Under the pieces are notes generated by a model. The model had not been told where the DNA came from and searched no databases. It saw only the letters and a list, made by a program, of their open reading frames with translations. From contig CAZOGW010000052.1 of assembly GCA_964579415.1 (NCBI GenBank), positions 1 to 19,718 on the forward strand: a DNA stretch of 19,718 nt. The letters run 5' to 3'. The stretch's first letter is position 1. Each line of letters opens with the position of its first letter. Positions 1 to 7,640 of the stretch are shown piece by piece. Made by a program: the position numbers and the translations under genes. This DNA is from CAZOGW01 sp964579415. Lineage in GTDB: Bacteria > Actinomycetota > Acidimicrobiia > Spongiisociales > UBA5794.

Positions 1-80
1 CCTGGCGCGATCAGACCTCATCGCGTCCGCAGTCTCGTAGCAAGCCGATCGGACGGAGGGGGTCTTCGTCTCAGGTCCGT

Positions 81-106
81 GTTGAGCTTGCCACGAGGTT
101 GTGCAG
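81..106. repeat. Possible degenerate intergenic repeat, left copy
   Basis: This stretch upstream of menD resembles a stretch near the right edge of the window (19628-19653): 20 of 26 positions match by eye, around a shared core of CTTGCC, AGG and GTGCAG. Both copies lie outside recognisable genes. The left copy also has GGGGGTCTTCGTC just upstream (58-70), and the right copy has its near reverse complement just downstream. This could be a dispersed repeat or chance similarity. Otherwise I see nothing gene-like in bases 1-123. Confidence 0.25.
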
Positions 107-141
107 GGCCGCGCGCCACGGCCGGGAGGTAACCTCGCCAC

Positions 142-1845
142 GTGGGTGACCGGAGCTACAACATGGATCTGGCGCGGGTGCTGGCTGGTTCGCTGGCGGA
201 CCTGGGGGTGGATCATGCGTGTATCTCGCCCGGGTCGCGCAGCACGCCGCTGGCGCTGGCGTTCGGCGGCGAGGAGCGCATCGGGCATACCGTCCACCAC
301 GACGAGCGCTCCGCCGGGTTCTTCGCCCTGGGGCGGGCACGGGCAACGGGGAAGCCGGTGGTGCTGGTGTGCACATCGGGCACGGCGGCCGCCAACTACC
401 TGCCGGCCGTGGTCGAGGCTCACCTGAGCCGGGTGCCGCTGCTGATACTCACCGCCAACCGGCCTGCGGAACTGCGCGACGTGGGTGCCCCCCAGGCCAT
501 CGACCAGGTGAAGCTCTTCGGCGACCACGTGCGCTGGTTCCACCAGACGGGGCCGGCGGATCCCGTCACGGTGCAGGCAGCACCGGCGCTGGCCGCCCAC
601 GGCTTCGCCGAAGCGACGGGTATCCCTCCGGGGCCGGTCCATCTCGACGTGATGTTCCGCGAGCCGCTGGCTCCACCTCCCGGCTTGGCGTATCCCCCGG
701 TGACGCCGGCCACGCCCCGCGTGGCGAGCGGCCGGGTGTCGCCGACGCCGGAGGCCGTCGAGGGGCTACGGTCGCTGGTCGGCGCCGCCCGGGTACTTGT
801 CGTCGCCGGGCCGATGACACTCGCCGAGTCCGCCGGCGCAGCCCAGCTCGCCGGCGCCGTCGACGCTCCCATCCTGGCCGACCCGCTCTCCGGGCTGCGC
901 CACCACCCGGCGGCGATGACCTCGGGCGACCTGCTCGCCACCGCCGGGGCGCTGGGTTCCCACGCCCCGGACGTGGTGATCCGCCTCGGCGGGCTGCCGA
1001 CATCGAAGGCGATATGGCGCTGGCTGGAGGACTCCGGCATACCCCAGGTGCTCGTCGATGCGGCAGGCTGGCGCGACCCGCTGGGCTCCGTCTCCCTCGC
1101 CGTCCGCAGCGAGGCTGCTCCACTGGCCGACGTGCTGATCGGGGCTGCTCCTCCCTGGGGCAAGTGGCAGCGCCTGCTGATCGAGCTGGACAGGGCCGCC
1201 TCCTCCGCCGTCGACGAGGCGCTCGCCACAATGGAGTTCCCCAATGAACCGGCCGTGGCCCGGGTGGTGACCGCTTCGGTGCCCCCCGGAGGCGCTCTCC
1301 ATGTGGCATCCTCGATGCCGGTACGGGATGTCGACGCCTTCGGTGGTGTCCCACCCGAAGGGGTCTCGACGTACGGCAACCGCGGGACCAACGGCATCGA
1401 CGGTTCGGTGTCGACGGCACTGGGCATAGCCGGCACCGGTACGCCCACCGTGGCGCTCATCGGCGACGTCGCCATGCTCCACGACCTCAACGCCCTCTCC
1501 ACCGCCGCCCGGCTCCGGCTGCCGCTGACGGTGGTGGTGGTCCACAACGACGGCGGGGGCATCTTCTCGTTCCTCCCCCAGGCATCACCCGACAGCGTCG
1601 CCCCCGAGGTCTACGAGAAACTCTTCGGCACCCCCCACGGCACCGACTTCGTCGCCGTCGCCACCGCCCTCGGCCTCCCCGCCAGCCAGGCCGACACCCC
1701 AGAAGCTCTCCGTGCCGCCATCGACCCCCGATCCGGTCCCGCCCTCGTCCAGGTCCACACCGACCGCACCGAGAACGTGGCCATCCACCACCAGATCCGC
1801 CATGCGGTGTCCACAGCTCTCACTCGGTACCTGCCTCGTACCTAG
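142..1845 (+). CDS. menD: MenD, 2-succinyl-5-enolpyruvyl-6-hydroxy-3-cyclohexene-1-carboxylate synthase
   Basis: This cytoplasmic thiamine-diphosphate (ThDP) enzyme decarboxylates 2-oxoglutarate and adds the succinyl semialdehyde unit to isochorismate, the first committed step of menaquinone synthesis. The 567 residues match the family length (about 550-580). The N-terminal domain has SPGSRSTP (29-36) and HHDER (52-56), with Glu55 as the likely ThDP-activating glutamate, then a TSGTAAANYLPA stretch and TANRPAELRD. The C-terminal ThDP/metal motif runs from GD (441-442) through D448 and N450 to NDGGG (469-473). The GTG at 142 is 11 nt after GGAGGT (125-130). An ATG at 163 (Met8), 7 nt after a weaker GGAG, is also possible. 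The stop codon falls inside a heptamer repeat array. It converges on menF, which makes its substrate. Confidence 0.96.
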   Translation: MGDRSYNMDLARVLAGSLADLGVDHACISPGSRSTPLALAFGGEERIGHTVHHDERSAGFFALGRARATGKPVVLVCTSGTAAANYLPAVVEAHLSRVPLLILTANRPAELRDVGAPQAIDQVKLFGDHVRWFHQTGPADPVTVQAAPALAAHGFAEATGIPPGPVHLDVMFREPLAPPPGLAYPPVTPATPRVASGRVSPTPEAVEGLRSLVGAARVLVVAGPMTLAESAGAAQLAGAVDAPILADPLSGLRHHPAAMTSGDLLATAGALGSHAPDVVIRLGGLPTSKAIWRWLEDSGIPQVLVDAAGWRDPLGSVSLAVRSEAAPLADVLIGAAPPWGKWQRLLIELDRAASSAVDEALATMEFPNEPAVARVVTASVPPGGALHVASSMPVRDVDAFGGVPPEGVSTYGNRGTNGIDGSVSTALGIAGTGTPTVALIGDVAMLHDLNALSTAARLRLPLTVVVVHNDGGGIFSFLPQASPDSVAPEVYEKLFGTPHGTDFVAVATALGLPASQADTPEALRAAIDPRSGPALVQVHTDRTENVAIHHQIRHAVSTALTRYLPRT

Positions 1846-1870
1846 TACTTAGTACCTAGTACTTAGTACC
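1839..1870. repeat. Heptamer array 1 (TACYTAG x4)
   Basis: Four 7-bp units alternate TACCTAG and TACTTAG (1839-1866), followed by TACC. The TAG stop of menD (1843-1845) is the end of the first unit. The array fills part of the 45-bp gap between the convergent menD and menF ends. Read on the other strand the units are TACTAGG and TACTAAG, close to units in the arrays at 4762 and 14734. It could help end transcription between convergent genes, but it is not a classical GC-rich hairpin. Confidence 0.85.
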
Positions 1871-1890
1871 CATCGCGTAGCAGCAGGTTC

Positions 1891-3213
1891 TCAGGTCACA
1901 GTCAGGAGATTCAAGAGTGGCAGAAACTTCCACCGCGTCTCGACCAGTTCCTCCTGCGGATCGGAGTCGACCACGATTCCGTTGCCGGCGTAGAGGCGGG
2001 CCGAGCTTCCGTCCATGAGGGCGCAGCGCAGCGCGATGGCGATGTCGCCGTCTCCCGCGGGGCCTACCCACCCGACGCCGCCGCTGTACCAGCCGCGGTC
2101 GATGGCCTCCAGCTTGTCGATGAACGCCAGCGCCTCCGCCTGCGGGGTCCCGCCCACCGCCGGCGTGGGATGGAGGCGACCGGCGAGGTCGAAGAGTGAC
2201 ACCCCCGGGCGCAGTGTCCCGGTGATCTCGGTGCCGAGGTGCTGCACGGTGGCCGCCCGGTGGATTGCCGGCTCGGGCGGCACGTCAAGATCTTCTGTGA
2301 CAGGCCCGAGGCGGGCGGCGATATCGTCGACGACGTAGGCGTGCTCCTCACGGTCCTTGGCGCTGTGGAGGAGGGCGTCGGCCATCTCCCGGTCCTCTGC
2401 GTCGTCGATACCTCGGCCGGCCGACCCCGCCAGCGGGTGGAGCCTCACCTGGGAACCGCTGCGGCTCACCAGCAACTCCGGGCTGGCACCCACCAGGGAG
2501 ACGCCGCCGACCTGCCACACGTACATGTGACAGCGGGGGCTGGTCTCGGCGAGGTGCGCCACCGCTTCGAAGGGATCCATGGTCATCTCGGTCTCGACCA
2601 CCACGGAGCGGGCCAGCACCACCTTGCCCACCGAGCCGGCGGCGATGGCGCCCACCACCTCGGCGACGGCGGTACACCAGTCGGCGGTGGGCGGCACCGA
2701 GCGCACGGCATGGTCACCCAGGCCGGGCGGTCTCACCGGGTCCGGTGGCAGCACGTGGCGCAGGGTATCCAGCAGCGCCGAGGGATCTGCTCCGGGAGGG
2801 ATGGCCACCACCAGGTGGGCGCCGCCGGCGGCGCCGATCACGGCGGCGGTGGGAAGGACGACTTCAGAGGCGGGGAAGCGGCCCCACTCGTCGGAGCGGG
2901 GGCCGTCGGCGGTGAAGGAGAACCCGAGCAGCATCCGCGCCTCGGGGGGCAGCGCCGGCGCTCTCGAGAAGCCGTCGGCAAGGCCGGCGAACCGTGAAGG
3001 GCCGGCGGCGGTGGCCCGCCATGCCGTGCCCACTCCCCCGATCGCCCTGCTGTCGGGCCCGGCGAGGTAGCGGGCCGAACCGAAGAGCGGCGCCGCGGCG
3101 CGCACGAAGTCGAGCGGGGTGACGTCGACGGCGACGGCGGCGAAGCGGTACCCGTCGCCTCCCCGGTGGAGTTGGAGCGACAGGTCGGAGAGGGCGGCCG
3201 GCGGGATGAGCAT
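1891..3213 (-). CDS. menF: Isochorismate synthase (MenF/EntC/DhbC family)
   Basis: It converts chorismate to isochorismate, the substrate of MenD, in the cytoplasm with Mg2+. The 440 residues are a usual length for the family. The variable N-terminal half is followed by the chorismate-binding fold: KVVLARS (197-203, likely base Lys197), SPELL (244-248, likely acid Glu246), HPLAGSAGRG (259-268), HPTPAVGG (348-355), EAIDRGWYSGGVGW (369-382) and YAGNGIV (408-414). The last segments carry the chorismate-site and metal-binding residues of the family. Isochorismate synthase is preferred over anthranilate or aminodeoxychorismate synthase because of the AIDRGWYSG and HPTPAVGG forms and the facing menD. 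The ATG at 3213 has no clear Shine-Dalgarno sequence; a 12-bp palindrome and a heptamer array lie just upstream. It is probably the last gene of the leftward cluster. Confidence 0.95.
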   Translation of the reverse strand: MLIPPAALSDLSLQLHRGGDGYRFAAVAVDVTPLDFVRAAAPLFGSARYLAGPDSRAIGGVGTAWRATAAGPSRFAGLADGFSRAPALPPEARMLLGFSFTADGPRSDEWGRFPASEVVLPTAAVIGAAGGAHLVVAIPPGADPSALLDTLRHVLPPDPVRPPGLGDHAVRSVPPTADWCTAVAEVVGAIAAGSVGKVVLARSVVVETEMTMDPFEAVAHLAETSPRCHMYVWQVGGVSLVGASPELLVSRSGSQVRLHPLAGSAGRGIDDAEDREMADALLHSAKDREEHAYVVDDIAARLGPVTEDLDVPPEPAIHRAATVQHLGTEITGTLRPGVSLFDLAGRLHPTPAVGGTPQAEALAFIDKLEAIDRGWYSGGVGWVGPAGDGDIAIALRCALMDGSSARLYAGNGIVVDSDPQEELVETRWKFLPLLNLLTVT

Positions 3214-3222
3214 GGGTGAGTC

Positions 3223-3234
3223 GATGATATCATC
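3223..3234. promoter_or_regulatory. 12-bp perfect palindrome just upstream of menF
   Basis: GATGATATCATC is a perfect palindrome ending 9 nt before the menF start codon (menF reads leftward). It abuts heptamer array 2 and is much more AT-rich than its surroundings. It could be an operator, part of an AT-rich promoter or a small mRNA structure near the start. No regulator can be named. Confidence 0.35.
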
Positions 3235-3262
3235 GTACTACGTAGTACGTACTACATACTAC
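3235..3262. repeat. Heptamer array 2 (GTACTAC-type x4)
   Basis: Four consecutive 7-bp units read GTACTAC, GTAGTAC, GTACTAC, ATACTAC. Unit 2 is the reverse complement of unit 1, so the first 14 bp are a perfect palindrome. On the minus strand the units read TACGTAG/TATGTAG, the same form as part of the array at 4831. The stop codon of the hydrolase (TAG, 3259-3261 on the minus strand) lies inside the last unit. The array occupies most of the hydrolase-menF gap. Confidence 0.85.
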
Positions 3263-4107
3263 GCAAGAACGCCGGCGACGATCTCGGCAATACGGGCTGG
3301 TTGTTCCATGGGGACGAAGTGGGTGCCGCCCTCCAGCACGATCAGGTCCGCCTTCGGGAAGGCGGCGCCGAGTGCCTTCATCAGCCCGGGGCCGGGGGCG
3401 TCACTTTCGGCGCCCGCGACCAGCCGCACCGGGCAGGTGATCTCCGCCACACGGGCGACGGCGCCGTGGGCGAACCCGGCGGCATAAGACTCCGCCTCCG
3501 TCTCCCGGGTGCACTTGAGCACCATCCCCCCGGCGGCGGGCGCCAGTCCGTGGCGGGCGTAGGCGTCGAGGGCGGCAGGAACCCAGCGGGCGAACGCCGG
3601 CCGCTCCGCCCACTCGGCCCGGGCGGCGTCACCGTCGGCGAAGGTGTCGTGGCGGCGCAGCGCCATGTCGATGAGCGGGTGCGCCTCGGGACGCCGGAAC
3701 GGAGGCGGGGGCAGGATCGGCTCGATCAGCACCAGCGCCGAGAAGGTACCCGGTTTCAGGATCTCGGCCATGGCCATCGCCGTCGCACCCGAGGAGTGCC
3801 CCACAGCGACCGGCCGCGCCGGCACCAGGGCGGCGGCGACGTCGAGCACGTCGCTGCCCAGCAGCCACCAGTCGAAGGGGACGGGCATCGGCCCGGAGTC
3901 GCCGTGGCCGCGCTGGTCGAAGGTGGTCACGGCGGCGGCAGACGACATCTCGGCGAGGGCGCCCGTGAACGGCTCCCACACCTCCTTACACAGGCCGGTG
4001 GCATGCAACACAACCACGCCCGGGGGCCGAAGGGTTCCCCAGGTGGCGGTGGCGGTGGCGAGGCGGGTGCCGTCGGCGGAAGCGAGCGCCGCCCGGCGCA
4101 GGCGCAT
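3259..4107 (-). CDS. Alpha/beta hydrolase
   Basis: A cytoplasmic serine hydrolase of the alpha/beta fold with unknown substrate. Counting from a GTG at 4110 (283 residues) it shows HATG (36-39, oxyanion region), DQRGHGDS (65-72), the nucleophile elbow GHSSGA (104-109, Ser106), a likely acid Asp237 in AGAESD, and His264 in GGTHFVP. The ATG at 4107 is preferred: GGGGG lies 5 nt upstream, whereas for the GTG at 4110 it is too close. It begins about 13 nt after the CBS-BON stop, so the two are probably co-transcribed. The stop codon lies in heptamer array 2. Adjacency to menF invites a MenH (SHCHC synthase) reading, but the fold alone does not show this and the nucleophile motif is not the usual MenH form. 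Confidence 0.85.
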   Translation of the reverse strand: MRLRRAALASADGTRLATATATWGTLRPPGVVVLHATGLCKEVWEPFTGALAEMSSAAAVTTFDQRGHGDSGPMPVPFDWWLLGSDVLDVAAALVPARPVAVGHSSGATAMAMAEILKPGTFSALVLIEPILPPPPFRRPEAHPLIDMALRRHDTFADGDAARAEWAERPAFARWVPAALDAYARHGLAPAAGGMVLKCTRETEAESYAAGFAHGAVARVAEITCPVRLVAGAESDAPGPGLMKALGAAFPKADLIVLEGGTHFVPMEQPARIAEIVAGVLA

Positions 4108-4120
4108 CACGTCCCCCGCG

Positions 4121-4738
4121 TCAGGCGCCGTCGTCGACGCGCCACTCGAGCTGGTTGTCGACCCGGATGACCCCGTCGAGGCGGCGCACCAGTTCCTCCA
4201 CCAGCCGCGCCTCGTTGCGGGTGCCGATCTCGCCCTTGAAGGTGACCGTGCCGTGACGGACGGTGATGTCGAACGACTCGGGATCGACGAATAGCACCCG
4301 GCGCACCACGTCCTCCTTCACCTCGTCCTCGATCACCTCGTCGGGGCGGGTGAACACGGCGACGACGTCGAGGCGGGACACGATCCCGAGCAACCTCCCG
4401 GCATCATCGACCACGGGGAGGCGGTTGACGTCGTTGACCACCATGGTGCGGGCGGCGTCGGTGATGGAGTGCGAAGGCCCGATGGTGAGCACCCGGGGAC
4501 TCATCACCTCGTCAACGGTCTCCACCGGCTGAGGATCCTCGGCTTCGTGGCGGGCCACCTCGAGGCGGAGGAAGTCGGCCTCGGTGATGATCCCCACCAG
4601 CATCCCGTCCTCGTTGACCACCGGCAGGCCGCTCACCTTGTTGCGGAACATGAGGTTGGCGGCATCCCGGATCGGCGTCGCCGGTGTCACCGTGATCAAC
4701 TCGGACGTCATGATGTCGACTATGCGCAATTGAGCCAC
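4121..4738 (-). CDS. CBS-pair and BON domain protein
   Basis: A soluble 205-residue protein. Two CBS motifs span about residues 5-125 (VDIMTSELITVTP opening the first, VDEVMSPRVLTIGP the second, each ending in a GIITEAD or GIVSRLD stretch). A BON domain follows at about 135-200 (VRHGTVTFKGEIGTRNEARL). CBS pairs usually bind adenine nucleotides and act as energy sensors; the BON domain may bind lipid or partners. The GTG at 4738 overlaps the only strong ribosome site (GAGGAG), so a TTG at 4729 (Leu4), 8 nt from that site, may be the true start. It follows the acyl-CoA synthetase fusion after 136 bp that hold two heptamer arrays, and precedes the hydrolase closely. A role in sensing AMP/ATP for the neighbouring synthetase is possible but is inference. 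Confidence 0.9.
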   Translation of the reverse strand: MAQLRIVDIMTSELITVTPATPIRDAANLMFRNKVSGLPVVNEDGMLVGIITEADFLRLEVARHEAEDPQPVETVDEVMSPRVLTIGPSHSITDAARTMVVNDVNRLPVVDDAGRLLGIVSRLDVVAVFTRPDEVIEDEVKEDVVRRVLFVDPESFDITVRHGTVTFKGEIGTRNEARLVEELVRRLDGVIRVDNQLEWRVDDGA

Positions 4739-4761
4739 TCCTCAGGTGTCGGCGGAAAGGG

Positions 4762-4796
4762 TACTTGGTACTTGGTACTTGGTACTTGGTATCTGG
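4762..4796. repeat. Heptamer array 3 (TACTTGG x4 plus one variant)
   Basis: Four perfect TACTTGG units (4762-4789) are followed by the degenerate unit TATCTGG. The array is about 24 bp upstream of the CBS-BON start (gene on the minus strand) and 34 bp from array 4. The perfect units suggest recent slippage expansion. It may lie in the 5' leader or promoter region of the CBS-BON gene. Confidence 0.9.
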
Positions 4797-4830
4797 GCGA
4801 GATCGGCCGTCGTCGCAAGTGCCTTGCCTG

Positions 4831-4877
4831 CGTGATACGTGATACGTGATACGTGATACGTGATACGTAGTACGTTA
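4831..4877. repeat. Heptamer array 4 (TACGTGA x4 plus variants)
   Basis: After a partial unit (CGTGA, 4831-4835) there are four perfect TACGTGA units (4836-4863), then TACGTAG and TACGTTA. The last unit ends on the complement of the TAA stop of the acyl-CoA synthetase fusion (4875-4877), so the array begins exactly at that stop. It uses a different unit from array 3, only 34 bp away. Confidence 0.9.
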
Positions 4878-7619
4878 TCCGCGCGCCCGGCGGAGTTGGT
4901 TGTCGGGGAGGCGGGTGCGGTCGGAGTGGTGCACCCTGATGCGGGCGTCCACCACGGTGACCCCGTTCCCCGGTGCAGCCACCTTCACCGGGTTCATGTC
5001 CATCTCGAGGATCTCGGGGAAGTCCTCGACCATCGCCGAGACCCGCAGCAGCGTCTCGACGACGGCGTCGATGTCCCCCGCCGGGCCCCCGCGGTAGCCC
5101 TCGAGGAGTCGGCTCGACTTCACCTCGGAGATCATCTCGCGGGCGTCGAGGTCGGTGAGCGGGTTGATGCGGAAGGCGACGTCGCCGATGAGTTCGACGA
5201 ACACGCCACCCAGGCCGAAGACGATGAGCGGACCGAAGTTGGGATCGGTGGTGACGCCCACCAGCACCTCGTGGCCGCCGGCGATGAACTCCTGAACCAG
5301 GGCCCCCTCGGCGTCGTCCACCACCGTGGTGACATGGCGGTAGGCCTGGCGCACCGCTTCCTCTCCCTCGACGCCGAGGACGATGCCGCCGACGTCCGAC
5401 TTGTGCAGCGCCGACGGCGCCACCACCTTGAGCACCGCCTGACCGGGGAAGGAGGCGGCGATGGCCACCGCTTCGTCCTCGGTGGTGGCGGTGCCGCTGC
5501 CGGGCACCCGGATCCGGTACGCCCTGAGCACCGCCTCGACCTCGTCGGGCTCCATCCAGCCGGGCTCGCCGCCGGCGCGGGCCAGGGCGGCGTCGAGCAC
5601 CGCCCGGGCGGCGTCGACGTCGACGTCGTCGAACGGGACCAGGTTGCCTGCGGGTTTCTCGCACCACTCGGCGTAGTGCACCGCCTTGGCCAACGCCGTC
5701 GCCGCCTGCTCGGGGAAGGGATACACCGGGATGCGCAGCCCGCCGCCGCCGCTCAGATCGGAGGGGCGCCCCGTCGAGCTCATGTAGACCGCCATGAAGG
5801 TGCGCTCGCCCTCATGGGCGGCGGCCGCCTCCCCGATGGCGTGCAGCATCTCTTCCGAGCCGGTCACCGCGGTGGGGATATAGATGACGAGCAGGGTGTC
5901 GATCTCGCCCGACCCCATCACCAGGTCGATGCAAGCCCGGTACTGGTCGGGCCCGGCGGAGGCGATCATGTCGACCGGGTTGTGCACCGCCGCCTCGGCG
6001 GACAGGCGCTCCTGCAGCGCCTCCTGGAGGTGGGGGGAGAACCCGACCACCTCGAGGCCTTCCGACTCGAGGGCGTCGACGGCGAGGATGCCGGGACCGC
6101 CGGCGTTGGTGATGATGCCGACGCGGCGACCGGCGGGGCGGGGCTGGTTGGCCAGCAGGCTGGTGACGTCGAACAGTTCGGCGAGGGTGTCGGTGCGGAT
6201 CACGCCCGCCTGGCGGAACAGGGCGTCGACGGCGATGTCAAACGAGGCCAGCGACCCGGTGTGGGAGCTGGCGGCACGGGCCCCGGCGGCGGTGCGGCCC
6301 GACTTGACGGCGACGATGGGCTTGCGCTTGCCGATGCGCCGGGCGATACGGGCGAAGCGGCGCGGGTTCCCGAACGACTCCAGGTAGAGGACGATGACGT
6401 CGGTGGCGGCGTCGTCCTCCCAGTACAGCAGCAGGTCGTTGCCGGAGACGTCGGCCTTGTTGCCCACCGAGACGAAGGTGGAGATGCCGATGTTGAGGCG
6501 GGAGGCGTAGTCGAGGATGGCGATGCCGAGGGCGCCCGACTGCGACGACATCCCCACGTTCCCCTTGCCCGGGAAGATCGGCCCGAACTGCCCGTCGAAG
6601 CTGACGGCGGGGTCGGTGTTGAGGATGCCCATGCAGTTGGGGCCGATCATGCGCATCGAGTTGTTGCGCACCACCTCGACGAGGCGGGCCTCCTCGGCGC
6701 GGCCGGCGTCACCGGTCTCGCCGAACCCGGCCGAGATCACCACCAGGCCCTTGACTCCTTTGGCAGCGCACTCCTCGGCGGCCTTGATCACGTGGGGGCC
6801 GGGGACGACGATGAACGCCAGTTCGACGTTGTCGGGGATGTCCAGCACCGAGGGGTAGGCCTTCACCGAGCGCACCACCGGCGCCTTGGGGTTGACCGGG
6901 TACACCGGCCCGGTGAAGTCGGCGGCGAACAGGTTGGCGAAGAGGCGTCCCCCGATGGAGGCGGGATCGCGGCTGGCGCCGATGACCGCCACCGAGTGCG
7001 GGTAGAAGAGGGGCATCATCGACGCCGCGGTGGAGCGCTTCTCGTGCTCGTCGGAGGCGGCTCGGGTCTCGTCGGACTCCAGAGTGGGGAACTCGACGTT
7101 GTAGACGCCCTCTTCCATCTCGCGGGTCATGCGGAAGCCGGCGCCGCGGAAGACCCGCATCATGGCGTGGTTGTCGGCGAGGACGAAGGCCCGGAACGAG
7201 GAGATGCCCTGGTCCCGTGCGTAGGCGGTGAGGTACTCGAGGAGGCGGCTCCCGATGCCGCGGCCCTGGTCGGCATCGGAGACGGCGAAGGCCACCTCGG
7301 CCACGGTGGGGTCCTTCTCCTGCCGGTCGTAGCGGCCGACGCCGAGGATGGCCCCGTCGCTCTCCACCACGAACGCCATGCGATCGTCGTAGTCGAGGAC
7401 GGTGAAGTACACCAGCTCCTCGGCGTCGAGTTTCTCCTTGACCCGGAAGAAGCGCTGGTAGACGGACTGGCGCGACATGCGGTTGGCGACCAGGTCGTCG
7501 ATGCCGGCGGCGTCGTCGGGGCGGATGGGACGGATCAGGACCGTCGTCCCGTCACGCAGCAGCAGGTTGGCGGTCCACTCTGCCGGGTAGCCGGCGGGGG
7601 GTGTTTCGGAGGGCTCCAC
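4875..7619 (-). CDS. GNAT acetyltransferase fused to ADP-forming acyl-CoA synthetase (Pat-like)
   Basis: 914 residues. An N-terminal GNAT domain (about 20-180) has the acetyl-CoA loop QGRGIG (118-123). It is followed by the NDP-forming synthetase: CoA-binding Rossmann domain (205-300, AVIGASRDPASIGG), ligase domains (350-660) with the phospho-histidine loop SSHTGS (His453), and an ATP-grasp domain (685-914) with LHKSDVGG (His739). Such enzymes interconvert acyl-CoA, ADP and phosphate with acid, CoA and ATP. GNAT-synthetase fusions (Pat/PatZ/PatA) acetylate lysines, for example of acetyl-CoA synthetase. As I recall, E. coli PatZ has lost the phospho-histidine and carries GNAT at the C-terminus. 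Here GNAT comes first and His453 is kept, so the synthetase may be active. GTG start with no clear ribosome site, 21 nt after the kinase stop; cotranscription is likely. Confidence 0.93.
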   Translation of the reverse strand: MEPSETPPAGYPAEWTANLLLRDGTTVLIRPIRPDDAAGIDDLVANRMSRQSVYQRFFRVKEKLDAEELVYFTVLDYDDRMAFVVESDGAILGVGRYDRQEKDPTVAEVAFAVSDADQGRGIGSRLLEYLTAYARDQGISSFRAFVLADNHAMMRVFRGAGFRMTREMEEGVYNVEFPTLESDETRAASDEHEKRSTAASMMPLFYPHSVAVIGASRDPASIGGRLFANLFAADFTGPVYPVNPKAPVVRSVKAYPSVLDIPDNVELAFIVVPGPHVIKAAEECAAKGVKGLVVISAGFGETGDAGRAEEARLVEVVRNNSMRMIGPNCMGILNTDPAVSFDGQFGPIFPGKGNVGMSSQSGALGIAILDYASRLNIGISTFVSVGNKADVSGNDLLLYWEDDAATDVIVLYLESFGNPRRFARIARRIGKRKPIVAVKSGRTAAGARAASSHTGSLASFDIAVDALFRQAGVIRTDTLAELFDVTSLLANQPRPAGRRVGIITNAGGPGILAVDALESEGLEVVGFSPHLQEALQERLSAEAAVHNPVDMIASAGPDQYRACIDLVMGSGEIDTLLVIYIPTAVTGSEEMLHAIGEAAAAHEGERTFMAVYMSSTGRPSDLSGGGGLRIPVYPFPEQAATALAKAVHYAEWCEKPAGNLVPFDDVDVDAARAVLDAALARAGGEPGWMEPDEVEAVLRAYRIRVPGSGTATTEDEAVAIAASFPGQAVLKVVAPSALHKSDVGGIVLGVEGEEAVRQAYRHVTTVVDDAEGALVQEFIAGGHEVLVGVTTDPNFGPLIVFGLGGVFVELIGDVAFRINPLTDLDAREMISEVKSSRLLEGYRGGPAGDIDAVVETLLRVSAMVEDFPEILEMDMNPVKVAAPGNGVTVVDARIRVHHSDRTRLPDNQLRRARG

Positions 7620-7640
7620 GGGGGTGAAGCCTACCGCCGC

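Noticed and set aside
1891..3213. Anthranilate or aminodeoxychorismate synthase
   Set aside because: The chorismate-site motifs have the isochorismate synthase form and the gene faces menD; no amidotransferase partner is present.
3259..4110. MenH (SHCHC synthase) for the alpha/beta hydrolase beside menF
   Set aside because: Only generic fold motifs are visible and the nucleophile context GHSSGA is not the usual MenH form; adjacency alone is not enough.
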